From Phaseolus vulgaris (lineage: Eukaryota; Streptophyta; Magnoliopsida; Fabales; Fabaceae): 64,000 nucleotides of DNA. The stretch spans positions 39,370,579-39,434,578 of the forward strand of contig NC_023756.2 in assembly GCF_000499845.2 (NCBI RefSeq). Reading direction: 5' to 3'. This document shows, one piece after another, positions 38,450-50,240 of this stretch. Below the pieces are notes generated by a model, which ran no database searches, was not told the origin of the DNA, and saw only the letters and a list, made by a program, of their open reading frames with translations. Position numbers and translations under genes: made by a program. Each line of letters begins with the position of its first letter. The stretch's first letter is position 1.

Positions 38450-40306
38450 AATTCAAAATAACAAAATGTAATGTATAAATGTCCATAAAGATGACATGAC
38501 ATATGAAGAAAAAAATTGAAACATAGATACATGGATGATGAACTCAAGGCACTCTTGATAATCAAATTGTTCAGCATAGTGTGAGTGAACTTGACTCGTG
38601 CTAGTTGATGTGTCAGGTTGATGTCGTTCCATCATGGCTAATTTTTGCTCCAACAAATGTATTCTATCCATCAACATAACTACATTTTGATTTGTTTGAT
38701 TAACTATTTGATTTGCTTCCACGACCTTTCGACAAAGTTGTTCATTCTCAGCCATGTAGTTAATGGAAGAAGGTAATATGTTAGGTTGAGTAATCGATGA
38801 CACACCATGCCAAATGTTGGTAGACAAGTCTGCAATGCCATAACATCGACCTCTGCTCTTGCCTCCAACAACATCCTTCCAACATTGAAGCTTTGTTGTT
38901 GATTGGATGTCAGAGGTAGATCCTTCAGAGCTATTGGTTTGGATGGCTTTCAATTGCTCATTGTAGGTTTCCATAACGCATTTTTGGGAGTTCTCAATGT
39001 TACAATAGTAAGTTATAAATATAAAATATGTAAGCAAAAGTAAACCAACAACTTACATAAGTTTATCTGGCACGAGTATCTATCCAAACACCATCCTTCT
39101 TAGTGTGTGTTGCCATGAATAATTCATTTGGCTCAATAGGTCGACCATATTTACTCTCCTGAAATAAATGAAAATAGCTAACAATATTAGATATTACGTA
39201 CTAAATTGAATAAGATGTAACGAAACATACATAATTAATGTCCTTATCAGTCCCAATGCAATGTCCACGTATAATTTACGACTAATGAATGTCATGCCCC
39301 ACCTTGAGTTGATGATCGATTTAATTTATTTTGAATTGATTTTTCTTTGAACTTTTCGGAATCCCACTATGTCAAAAGACCAACCATGTGGGTCCAAATG
39401 ACTTGAGTTTATAAAAACAAACAATACAAATACACATATTTTATGATATTCATAAATAGTTGGATGGGAAAGAATTAAAATGCAAAGTTTAGGTTACCTT
39501 AAATTCAATCCACCTTTTAAGTTGGACTTCCTCAGGTACTTTGTCGTAGTGATAATATGGACCCCTAAATTGTGATTTAATTGCATGGCCAATTCCCTCA
39601 ACAACATAATGGTTAAGTGTCCACCTATAAAGATTGGAAACCTACAAGTTAACAATTAACATACAAAAGAAGAATAATAAATTTGAATATGAAAGTAAAC
39701 TTACCCTTTACCCATTAGTCGTATGATTACCCTTCCACTACCATCGCGGTGGTCCTCCACATCATGGATATTGTGGTGTGTGGGAGGCGGGGTGAGTTGC
39801 ACTGGCATAGTAGGGGAGGATTGCACTGGCATCTGCATTAGTTGAGGAGGAACCTGGACTAATGGAGCAATGAAAAATTGCAATGAGGTAGAATGTGTGA
39901 ACCGAGGAGCGAAAGTGGGAGGGACTATGGAATCAGAGAAAGATTGGACTGTTGGAGCAATGGGAGACTGTACTTGTATACTAGGGACGATATAAGGAGA
40001 TGAGGTAGATACATGGAGGTGTGATAATTTTGACAATGCAGGAACGAAGTTTCGACGGTGCAAAACCTGTTCCCCAACTCCAATATGAGGAACTGTGTGG
40101 GTGGAATGATGAATAAATCGAGAAGCTATAGATTGTCTGGACAAAGAGGAGTTGGAGGAATGAGAAAAGCGAGATAGGGGTGACGAGCCCGAATAAGGGA
40201 TGGATCCTAATTTTATGGCAAGACGTCCATGCATACTTGTGGGAAATCCACACCTAACATGGTTATGCATTATGATAGAACCATCCTCACCTCTAGTCCT
40301 AGGCAT
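38450..40306 (-). pseudogene. CACTA second transposase gene (Transposase_24 / Ptta-En-Spm type), broken
   Basis: Minus-strand coding fragments in order: 40306-39701 starts MPRTRGEDGSIIMHNHVRCG and is Ser/Pro-rich; about 39625-39490 encodes NHYVVEGIGHAIKSQFRGPY and YHYDKVPEEVQLKRWIEFK; about 39160-39060 encodes SKYGRPIEPNELFMATHTKK; 39037-38453 contains KDVVGGKSRGRCYGIADLS followed by a Leu/Gln-rich putative coiled coil. These motifs are typical of the plant Ptta/En/Spm transposase family. Stops and frame changes, as between about 39420 and 39200, indicate decay, though some gaps may be introns. Confidence 0.72.
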
Positions 40307-40389
40307 TTTTCTTGCAAAAATAAAATTACACGATCAATGAAGTTGGACACATTGTCATATGGGTTGCAAATAATATACAAGACTATTAT

Positions 40390-43300
40390 ACATTAGTCAT
40401 CACTGTTATGAAAGTCCCCATCGACAAAGTCGTTACCATCATGTTCTCCATCATCTTTACTGGATTCAATGATGTCATCATTGTCACTTATTGGTTCATC
40501 ATCATTGACCAATTCAAGAACTGATGTGTCACCTAAGCCTTGTAATTGTTCAATTGTTGTGACTGGTAAGACATTAGACATTTCATCAAGTTGGTAAGGC
40601 AAATAATCTTCTATGTTCTCAACTTCAACATGACCTTGGGGTTTTGTTGTAATTGTCACATACCACGTAAGTTTCTACAAATGTTTGGATAGGAAACATA
40701 GTAAACTTGTCTTGCTTTTTGTGGAAGGATGAAGGGATCATACGTAATATGTCTTCCAGACATCTTGATTTCTACAATGTTATATTATGAATGAACTTTG
40801 GTCCCTTTATCTTGTGTTGGATCAAACCATTGACAATAGAAAATGGGAATCTTCTTACTTATCCAAGATATTGTATTTAATAAATATGTTTGATGATGCC
40901 AAAGAAGTTATCTTGTCTTCCTTTCGTCACACCTTTTACATGAACCCCATATTTTGTAGTTTTCTTACCTTCATTCCATGTCTTTGTGTGGAACTTGTAC
41001 CCATTAACAAAGTACATATTCCACGATATTGCAGATAAATCATGTCTCAAAGCTAATGCCTTCATGTTTGGGTCGGTCACTCAATTTCTCTCGTCAACAA
41101 CCTATGAATTAGTCATAAACACAATTTACATGAAAAGTCATTATAGTAAAGGTTTAGAATCAATTGATAATAACATAACACTTACATAATTTTTAAACCA
41201 CTTTGAAAAATACTTATGTATACAAATTGATGCTTCTTCATCGTTGTTGAAGTGAACTTGTAAGAACAATTTTCATAAAAATATGTGACCAGTCACACCG
41301 GTGTAATTCAAACATAGTGAGTAAAAGTTAATGTGGTATTTAACTTATTCAAGTATAGATTTGACCTCATTGCAATTGATGTGGATATGTCCGTGGGCAG
41401 AACGATATTCATCATCAGTTAACCAATATTGTTTCGATCCAGTTGGACGACCACTTTTGGCAAAAATTGAGAATGATGATTCTATTCCCTCATTTGTCGT
41501 AGTCTGATGATCATTTCTATAACTTGTATTTGACAACTAATTTGGATGTCTGAAATAATGGGGACAAAAATAAGTTATTTTACGGTGTAAGTAGAATGTG
41601 CATATTGATCAATATACCCTTGTCAAATTAGCCACTGCTTGTTTTGCATTGCCCATCATCCTACAACAAACAATAGGTTTTAAGCATTATACAATGGTTA
41701 GAAACATTCAAATTGGGTAGAATGTTGTTATCTTTCAAAATGATACATCTATCTATATTGAACAGGACTACCAATTATTGCCTCCCTTGAAAGATGAATA
41801 ACAAGGTGTTCCATTGAATCAAAGAAACTAGGTGGAAAGATTGTTTTCAGTTTACAAATAATGATTGGTATGTTTGTTTTCATTTGAATTAAATCATCCA
41901 TCCTTAACGTGTTAACACATAAATCTCTAAAACTTTGACTTATTTCATCAATGACATTTTAGAAAAATTCTAGTAATGAACGAAATGCAATTGGTAATAA
42001 AAACTCCATGAAAACATGACAATCATGACTTTTCATGCCATGCATACTCCCTTTATCAATATTTGCACACCTTGCAATGTTAGAAGCATAACCATCTAAT
42101 ATCTTCAACTCTGTAATCCATTTATAACTTCATTTTGCATCTTTTGTGCTGAAAGTGTAGGTTTCCCTTGGCTTTGCTAACTTCCCATTTTGTAATTGAA
42201 CCAACTGTAAGTCCCCACGTAAACATAATTCAACAACATCCATTTTTGTCTTATGATTGTCTTTTGTTTTACCTTTGACCTCCATGATAGTATTGAACAC
42301 ATTATCAATTTTTTTTCTATGTGCATGACATCTAGGTTGTGTCTTAACAAGTTGTGTTTCCAATATGGTAGATCCCAAAAGATTGATCGTTTTGTCCAAT
42401 TATGATATTGTCCATACCCTGGTAAGGTATCAAATGAACCATTAGTTACCTTTGGAAAGTCTTGAATAAATTCCCATAATTGCTCTCCATTCAAGAAATA
42501 AGGAGACCCATTCAATTCAGTTATGTTTTTCATAAATCTCCTTTTACTTTTTCTAAAGGGATGATCCATTAGCAAGAATAGCAGATGGCAATCAAACTAA
42601 CTACTTTTACCACCATATTTCAATGTAAAATCTTTTGTGTCCTCCATACAATGAGGACATGCTAATTTTCCTTTAGTCCCCAATCATAACAACACCCCAT
42701 AAGCTAGATAATCATTTATTGTCCACATCAAGCAAGCTCGCATGACAAAGTTTTCTTTTCTGGATATATCATATGTGAATACACCTTTATTCCATAATTT
42801 ATTAAGGTAATCGATAAGAGGCTGTAAGTAGACATCTATTTGTTTAGTTGGGTTATTTAGCTCTGATATGAGACAAGTTAGAAACATGTATGGTTTGGTC
42901 ATACACATTTCAAGGGGTAGGTTATAAGGAGTAATGAATACTGGCCAACAAGAGTTTGAGGATGTTGAAGCTTGGACGTATGGAGTGAATCTATCCAAAC
43001 ATAAACCAAGCCTCACATGCCAGGGGTCGCATGCAGAATTTGGATATATCTTATCAAAGTGATTCCAAGCTTCCCCATCACATGGATGTCGTAACAACTC
43101 ATCATCTTTTCTGTTTTCAAAATGCCACCTCATTTGACTAGCAGATTCCATTGATGCATATAGTCTTTGCAATCTTGGGATGATTGGAAAATAAAACATT
43201 CTCTTCCTTGGAATATTTTAATATCTTCCCTTGTCACCCTTTGGTTCAAAATAACAAGGAAGATGACAAAGTTTTCATTTAGTTAAATAGATGTCATCCT

Positions 43301-43600
43301 ATAATACAACATGCAACCACCTTCACAACAATCAATTTTTTCTACTTCCAAACCAAGACTTGACCCAACTTTTTTGGTCTCGTAGTAGTTCTTAGGTATG
43401 TGATTTTGTGTTAGAGCTACATCATTTATCATTTTGATGACGTAATCTAAACACTTCTCTAGAACATGCCAAGTAGTTCTAGTAGCTAAAAGTCGAATGA
43501 CTATTGATAATTTTGACTATGTTACTTCTTCATAAATTGGTTCATTTGCAGATACTAACCTATCATAAAATTTCTGCATACATTTGCAGATGCTAACCTA
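40390..43600 (-). pseudogene. CACTA TNP2-like transposase pseudogene
   Basis: Successive minus-strand blocks match the TNP2/Transposase_21 family plus its trailing DUF4218 and DUF4216 regions. About 43600-43280 encodes DRLVSANEPIYEE and NYYETKKVGSSLGLEVEKID. The block at 43199-42684 encodes FPIIPRLQRLYAS, then DPWHVRLGLCLDRFTPY, then SCWPVFITPYNLPLEMC. The block at 42575-42130 encodes RSIFWDLPYWKHNLLRHNLD followed by VMHIEK. About 41900-41740 encodes FPPSFFDSMEHLVIHL (DUF4218). The block at 41536-41345 follows, and 41080-40877 encodes MYFVNGYKFHTKTWNEGKKT (DUF4216). Frameshifts and in-frame stops (for example after the MTSI segment near 43285, and a TAG near 41750) break the gene, so no functional transposase is made. 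Confidence 0.85.
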
Positions 43601-43649
43601 TCATATCGTTTTATGCTTTTGAATAACTTGTAAAGCATAATTGAGTTAA

Positions 43650-44254
43650 ATATATATCTTTAACTTTTATATATATATATATATGTGTGTGTGTGTTAAT
43701 TGAATTACCTTTGCGTCTCGATGTTGGATTCCATTAAAATATTATTCACGAAACCTACTTCATATTTGTTAAATTAGAAATAGTAAACTGCGTTTGGAAA
43801 GCTAAGATAGAAAGTGCAGCCTATGGTTGTATTACACTGAATCTCTCATAATGCTTTAATTCTCATAATTAATTCTTTTTTTATAATACTTTAACTCTCA
43901 TATCATAATGCTTTTAATATACCCATTTGAATGTTTTCTCTCTCTTTTCTTGGATCCCTGCTCAATCTACAAGTTCTTCTTCTCTTATTTTATGAAGAAA
44001 ACAACCAAAAGATACCAACTTTCCATAAAATTCAGAAAAAAGCTTTATCTCAAGTTGCGACTCTAGGGCATAATAAAAACTTTGTCAGACCACCCAAATC
44101 AAAAAATACCTCCTTGAACACTTGTTAGAGTTGTACCTTCAAAATCAAAATATTATGATAAGAACATGAACCAAGACTACACAGAAATAAAGAAATAGAG
44201 ATGGAATAATCTGTAGTGTTGGAGCAAAGCTTCAGCTGGGAACAAAACATTCAA
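43650..44254. other. Spacer with TA/TG microsatellite
   Basis: A compound (TA)n(TG)n microsatellite lies at about 43662-43697, followed by AT-rich sequence with no gene. It separates the CACTA remnant from the tandem array beginning at 44255. Confidence 0.5.
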
Positions 44255-47022
44255 CATGTGTTTGCTTCTGCGGATGACACTGTTGTCGACAACGGATGTG
44301 TGAGTGTCACCCCCGTTTGGTTCCAGAGTTGCATGCGGGTGAGGGAGGTGATGGAGAGAAAGTGGAGGGGCTAGGGGATCATTTGAAGAATGAAGAGAGA
44401 AGGAGAGAGTAGTGAATGGAAAGCCACGTCACACAAGAGAACTTACGAATCTACCCTTCATTTTCTTCATTTATTCTTCCCAAGGCTGTCTTCCATGCAA
44501 CGACAAAGCAGTACCACTGCATGCACTGTTGCATTGTTTACGCATGGCATGAGATTCTTGTGGCATAATCGATTATTTGTTATTTTTTTCGGGCATAATC
44601 GATTATGTACTCTGTGTAAAACTGATGGTAATTGATTATGTTAGTTTTTTAACTGTAGAAATAATCGATTATGCCTCTAAATTATTTGGATAATCGATTA
44701 TGTTATTTTTATAAGGCATGAGTTATTCGGTTATGTTCAAGTTTTTTTTCCAGATTTGTGAATTTTTGTGTTGCTTATTTTTGTTTTCAGGCACAACTTT
44801 GTATTGTGTTCTTGTGGTGTTGTTCTTCATCTAGTTGAATTGATCTTCTTCTGCTGTTGTTCAAGTTTTTTTATTTTATTTTCATATGTATTTTTGGTTT
44901 GTGTTTTAAATTTGTGGTTTATATTTATATTTTGTTTGGATGATTATGGTTTTATAATTTAATATATTTACAGTTTAACATGTCTTTGTTTCTAGGAGTG
45001 GCACTATTGTTGACGACGTATGTGTGAGTGTCACCCACATTTGGTTCCAAGGTTGCATGCGGGTGAGGGAGGTGATGGAGAGAAAGTGGAGAGGCTAGGA
45101 GATCATCTGAAAAATGAAGAGAAATGAAAGAGTGGTTAATGGAAAGCCACGTCACACATGAGAACTTACGAATCTACCCTTCCTTTTCTTCATTTATTCT
45201 TCACGAGGTTGTCTTCTATGCAATGACAAAGTACTGCCACTGCCATGCATTGTTGCACTATTTACGCATGGCATGAGATTCCTGGCTTTGGCTCTGGAAT
45301 CCTTTGACCACAAAGTGGATTTGAATGCTATCAATGAAGCGAGTGAGAGTAAATGTATGCCAATAAATTGTTGTTTCACTTGTATATAAAGCCATTGTTG
45401 TGAAACTTCAGAACTCACTCAAAGAAACTCAAACTATCTTCACAAACTTGTGAATTGGTTCACTAGGCTTGAAGAGGTTCATGAGGCATCAGAGTGGTAA
45501 GGGAGTGAGTTTCGTTGTGGTTGTTTGATCTCGGGTTAGCATTGTCTTGGTTTTGAATAGAAAATAATCGATTATGAGTGAAAAAGAACAGAGTACATAA
45601 TCAATTATGCTGTTAAAAGTAGTGGATAATTGATTATGCTCGTGGCATAATCGATTATCTATTATTTTTTTTTAGCATAATCGATTATGTACTCTATGTA
45701 AAACCGAGGGTAATCGATTATGTTTTTGAATAATCGATTATGTTGGTTTTTTAACTGTGAAATAATTGATTATGCCTCTGAAATCTTTGGATAATCGATT
45801 ATGTGTTTTTATTAGGCATGGGGGTTAATCAGTTATGTTCAAGTTTTTTCCAGATTTGTGAATTTTTGTGTTGCTTATTTTTGTTTTCAGGCACAACTTT
45901 GTATTGTGTTATTGTGATGTTGTTCTTCATCCTAGTTGAATTGATCTTCTTCTGTTGTTGTTCATGTTTTTATTTTATTTTTATATGTATTTTTGGTTTG
46001 TGTTTTAAATTTGTGGTTTATATTTATATTCTGTATGGATGATTATGGTTTTGTAATTTAATTTGTTTAGGGTTTAGCATGTGTTTGCTTCTGCGAGTGA
46101 CACTATTGTCAACGACGGATGTGTGAGTGCCACCCCCGTTTGGTTCCAGGGTTGCATGCTGATGAGGGAGATGATGGAGAGAAAGTGGAGGGGCTAAGAG
46201 ATCATTTATAAAATGAAGAGAAATGAAAGAGTAGTGAATGGAAAGCCACGTCACACGTGAGAACTTACGAATCTACCCTTTTTTCCTTCATTTATTCTTC
46301 ACGAGGTTGTCTTTCATGCAACGACAAAGCACTGCCACTGCCATGCACTTTTTCACTATTTACGCATGGCATAAGATTCCTGGCTTTGGCTCAGGAATCC
46401 TTTGACCACAAAGTGCATTTGAATGCTATCAATGCAGCGGGTGAGAGTAGATGTGTGCCAATAAATTGTTGTTTCACTTGTATATAAAACCATGGCTGTG
46501 AAACTTCAGAATTCACTTAAAGAAACTCAAACTATCTTTACAGACTTGTGAATTGGTTCATTAGGCTTGGAGAGGTTCGTGAGGCATCACAGTGGTGGGG
46601 GAGTGAGTTTTGTAGTGGTTGTTTGATCTCGGGTTAGCATTGTCTTGGTTTTGTATAGAGATAATCGATTCTGAGTGAAAAAGAACAGAGTACATAATCG
46701 ATTATGCTGTTAAAAGTAGTGGATAATCGATTATGCTCGTGGCATAATCGATTATCTATTATTTTTTCGAGCATAATCGATTATGTACTCTGTCTAAAAT
46801 GGGGGTAATCGATTATGTTTTTGAATGATCGATTATGTTGGTTTTTTAACTATAGAAATAATTGATTATGCCTATGAAATCTTTGGATAATCGATTATGT
46901 TGTTTTTATAAGGCATGCGTTAATCGGTTATGTTCAAGTTTTTTCCAGATTTGTGAACTTTTGTGTTGCTTATTTTTGTTTTCAGGCACAACTTTGTATT
47001 GTGTTCTTGTGGTGTTGTTCTT
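44255..47022 (+). repeat. Three-unit tandem array of promoter/first-intron-like units rich in ATAATCGATTAT
   Basis: Units start at 44255, 44978 and 46078, each with CATGTSTTTG followed by a GTGTGAGTG(T/C)CACCC block. Unit 2 is about 1100 bp. Unit 1 is 723 bp and lacks about 380 bp between GCATGAGATTC and GTGGCATAATCG. Unit 3 is truncated at about 47022, where the downstream sequence diverges. In units 2 and 3 a TATA-like TGTATATAAA (45381, 46479) precedes an exon-like stretch, then a region dense in the 12 bp palindrome ATAATCGATTAT (more than a dozen exact copies plus variants), then a polypyrimidine acceptor TTTGTTTTCAG and GCACAACTTTG (45890, 46986). This reads as a tandemly copied promoter, exon and intron. 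No coding gene is intact in it. Confidence 0.75.
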
Positions 47023-47027
47023 ATATG

Positions 47028-47254
47028 TTGTGGCACAAGATATAACTGTGGAAATTAGACGAAGAAACGAATTATATGTTGAGCATGTACACCATTATCA
47101 TCGTCATGCATCGTACAAATTTTCCAGGATGAACAGGTCATGAATCAATGCTACGAGTTTTTATGTGAGCATCCAGGAAGAGTTAAGCAACTATTTGGGA
47201 TACCATATGACCGTCGCATGACAAAGTTGTTTGCATTCATGACTAGATGTTGAT
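47028..47254 (+). pseudogene. Unidentified coding remnant downstream of the tandem array
   Basis: Just after the last array unit, one frame reads ITVEIRRRNELYVEHVHHYH and then stops near 47143. A second frame continues QIFQDEQVMNQCYEFLCEHP, then GRVKQLFGIPYDRRMTKLFA to a TGA at about 47252. The two could be parts of one ancestral coding region separated by a frameshift or an unrecognised splice. I do not recognise the family. The position after a promoter/intron-like unit suggests a broken gene or an element-borne gene. Confidence 0.35.
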
Positions 47255-48470
47255 TTCATATCTCTGCGTCCGTGTTACCTTCATGTCTTTCAATTACATG
47301 TTGTCCTTTTATTTCATTTAACTTGCTTTGTAATTTGTCTGTGTATGTTTGTTATTGAATAATTATGATCAGAACTTTTAGTATTCTAGTTGAGAACTTC
47401 TAGTATTGTCTTTTCTAGGGTAATGTAATATTTTGTTTGTCTTTTCTAGGATAATGTAATATTTTGTTTATGAAGTTGTACTATTGTGTTTGATAACTTC
47501 TAATATTTTGTTTATGATATCATCATAACTTTTGTTTACTTAAAATTGAGTTTCATATTTGATGTCATGAAATTTAGAGAAGAAATTTGATTTTTTAATA
47601 ATAAATGTAGATAGTTATTATTTTGTTAACATTTAACTCTTTATAAATTTCATTATAACTAAATTTACATCGCTTTCATCTTACTATGTGAGAAATTAAC
47701 TTTTACATTCCTTTTTACTTTTCTTTGTATCAAACACATAATATCTTGCAAATATGTTTTCGAAAATCGTATATCCACATTTACAAACACAACATAAGTG
47801 AAAGATTTCGTTCACGAGAAATAATTGAATGAAGTTGTCATTCGTCCAATGTCTTCTTTAAATCACTAGAGACGACATCCTAACTCGGAGGAGCAAAGGA
47901 GGAACCAATCTCCGTTAAATACCTTTGTATCATATGTTTGTGTTCATTATTGAATCTTGAACTCATTGGTTTTAATTTACAAAGGGGTTTAAAAATGAGT
48001 TTTTATTAGTTTGATTTTTTTATAAATTAAAAATATTACAATGACGGTTAAAACACCATAATATTTAAATTAATTATTGATGCTAAATATTATTACATAT
48101 TAATGCAAGTCTCACAAATGAGTATCAAATTGAAAACAAATGTGAAATTGACTAAAAGAAAAGAATATCCAAAATGATTAAAAGAGAAGAAGACCCAACA
48201 AAAAGAAAATAAAAACTTGATGTAAAAAACAAAACATACAACAAATATTAGTTTTAAAAACAAAAAAAAAAATATTAGTTTAAAAAAAAAGTTGTTTTCG
48301 AAACCAAATCTCACCAAAACTGCTGGTTATTTAGTAATGGTTCAGAAAAATATCAAAATATCCAATATAAAATAATAAAATAAATATTAATATAAGGGTA
48401 AAATCAAAAAGTAAATATGTACACCAAAAGAGCACTTCAAGAAAGAATTATCTTTATATATAGGTATAGA
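47255..48470. other. AT-rich intergenic sequence
   Basis: No gene or clear element is visible. A short direct repeat (GTCTTTTCTAGGGTAATGTAA / GTCTTTTCTAGGATAATGTAA type) occurs at about 47408-47470. Confidence 0.45.
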
Positions 48471-49419
48471 CACTGGTGTAGAAACATAAAACAAGTGCGG
48501 CTATTTCGAATTTATAAATGCGGCTTTATAGCCGCATTTGATCAACACGCACTTGTAAATCAAGAAATACAAATGCGACTATATAGCCGCATTTATAAAT
48601 ATCATTTACACGTGCAGCTATTTGTTTTAGCCGCACTTGTATATGCCAAATCTTTGAAAAAAATTTTAAAATTTTTAAAACATCGTCAATCTTGTGTAAA
48701 GGCAACGTTGATGAAGAGTCACGGGAGCGCCAACAACGGCGGCGGCCAGCAGAAGCAGCGGCGGACAGGGAAGCAGCGACGGAGCAAACTAAAAAACCCA
48801 CAAGAACCCACGAAGGCAATGAAAGAGTACTGAGCAATGTAAGAAACCAAACAATGTAAGAAAAACGAATGTCAGCCAACAAAACTGTGCTTCGAGACCA
48901 CCAATGCAAGGAAAAAAACATATATAAGAAAAACGAAAACATCTATGCATATATTTGTGAAGATGAAGAGGAAGAAAGAGAACTCAAGAAACTTACATTG
49001 ACACAAATGGAATGCAGATGCAGCAGAAGGAGACGAACTCAGAGTGCGAACACAAAACGAAGACAAAGACGAGAAAGAAAGTATGAAATTGTGTGTGCCG
49101 CGCTTCAAAATTTATTGTAAAAAAGGATTTACGAATGCAGCTGAAGGTAAAACCACATTCGTAAATCAAAACGTTTTGGTTTACAAGTGCGGCTATACAA
49201 ATAGTCGCATTCGTAAATCAAGCGCTTTGATTTACAAGTGCGGCTATACAAATACCCGCATTCGTAAATCAAGCGCTTTGATTTACAAGTGCGGCTATAT
49301 AAATAGTCGCATTCGTAAATCAAAATAATTTCAAAAATGCCACCGCGTTTTTTACGAAAGCGGGTAGCGCAAAAGTCGCACTAAATAAAGAGTATCATTT
49401 TCTTCTTTTTGCACTAGTG
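48471..49419. mobile_element. Miniature CACTA-type transposon, 949 bp, with AGA target duplication
   Basis: The left end CACTGGTGTAGAAA at 48471 pairs with the right end, whose reverse complement is CACTAGTGCAAAAA (ending at 49419). The shared terminus is CACTRGTGYARAAA. AGA flanks both sides (48468-48470 and 49420-49422), a 3 bp target duplication as in the CACTA superfamily. Both subterminal regions are packed with direct and inverted copies of AAGTGCGGCTATA / TATAGCCGCATTTG and ATTCGTAAATC motifs, the expected layout for transposase-binding repeats. The centre (about 48690-49120) is GC-richer with open frames on both strands but no recognisable domain. The element is distinct in terminus from those at 23824 and 37611. 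Confidence 0.86.
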
Positions 49420-49422
49420 AGA

Positions 49423-49974
49423 TGTCTAATCCTCATTTAACTATGAATGAAAAGCTCATGTTAGACAATCTAATAATAATTACATTATCTAAGTGTTATA
49501 TACTTTAATCTTCATTTCATTGTGACGGTCTAACTCATGTTATAATTTAGTTCAAGCATGTCAAATAATAATTACTTTTATCATATTTATCTATATATAA
49601 TCAATATTTGGTATTTATTTAATTTATATAGCATAAATTATAAATTAACAACAATAAATTAAGTATAAAAATAACGATGTATTTTTTTCACATTTTTTTT
49701 ATGATAATGTAGTATAAAAAAGGTTATATATTTTATTGTTCCCATAAGAATTCAAATGATGTAAAATTTCAATATCAATATACATCATTTATATAGACCA
49801 CACATTGATTTATTTTTTAATCACATATAATTTGATTTCATTTCAATCCATAACACTTTGATTTCATTTCAATCATATTGACTACACATGACTCCATGTG
49901 CAATCAAAGTACCTTAATTTCATTTCAATCCTAGTATTTGGATTCGTTTCAATCGTATTGACTATATATGGATT
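49423..49974. other. AT-rich intergenic sequence
   Basis: No gene is visible. Near 49820-49950 a short phrase (TTGATTTCATTTCAATC) is repeated several times, a small degenerate local repeat. Confidence 0.45.
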
Positions 49975-50240
49975 CATCGTCTTTCAAAAGACTCATTAAG
50001 TATGTTCTTACCATATACTAACATCTAATTCATACATTAAGGATCATGGTAAGTTCAAACATTCATTACTGTGTGTTTACAACGAATCACGGTGTATATG
50101 AACCTTCTCATAAACTTTTCACCACTTATCTTAGTTTATATGATTTAGATCATTAGTAAAGTTAGATGATATAAGTCAAATATAAGCTTTTCATACTTAT
50201 TGTATCATCAAACAACAATTCATATATTATCAACTATGTA
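49975..50240. repeat. Diverged copy of the dispersed element at 34676-35942
   Basis: Text such as ACCATATACTAACATCTAAT, ATCACGGTGTATATGAAC and TTAGATCATTAGTAAAGTTAG aligns in order with 35100-35370. The homology is interrupted and AT-decayed, and the ends are not visible. Confidence 0.6.

Larger units (their letters stand above)
37611..43640 (-). mobile_element. Decayed CACTA (En/Spm-type) transposon with transposase remnants
   Basis: The 3-prime terminus is CACTACAAGAAACAAGAAAA at 37611, matching the CACTA terminus at 23824. The following ~450 bp carries repeated subterminal motifs (GTGGGCTAAACCTACACAA and AAAATGGA variants), as expected for transposase-binding sites. Both transposase genes lie on the minus strand in En/Spm order: a TNP2-like gene at about 43600-40390, then a second transposase-related gene at about 40306-38450. 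I found no matching 5-prime CACTA terminus to the right, so that end is lost or displaced. The right limit is where recognisable coding homology stops. Confidence 0.8.

Noticed and set aside
44212..44218. TGTAGTG as the missing right terminus of the CACTA element starting at 37611
   Set aside because: Only seven bases match, the following bases do not pair with the left terminus, and the flanking 3-mers differ.
44255..47022. Endogenous pararetrovirus or full LTR retrotransposon
   Set aside because: No reverse transcriptase, gag or primer-binding site is visible; the array is explained better as tandem duplication of a promoter/intron-like unit.
48417..49328. Open frames of 138 and 94 codons as genes
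   Set aside because: They arise from the subterminal repeats and GC-richer centre of the 949 bp CACTA-type element; the repeated YKCGYTNSRIRKSSAL text is the translated repeat.
49140..49330. CRISPR-like regularly spaced repeat
   Set aside because: The AAGTGCGGCTATA / ATTCGTAAATC copies sit next to a CACTA terminus in plant DNA, occur in both orientations and lack unique spacers.
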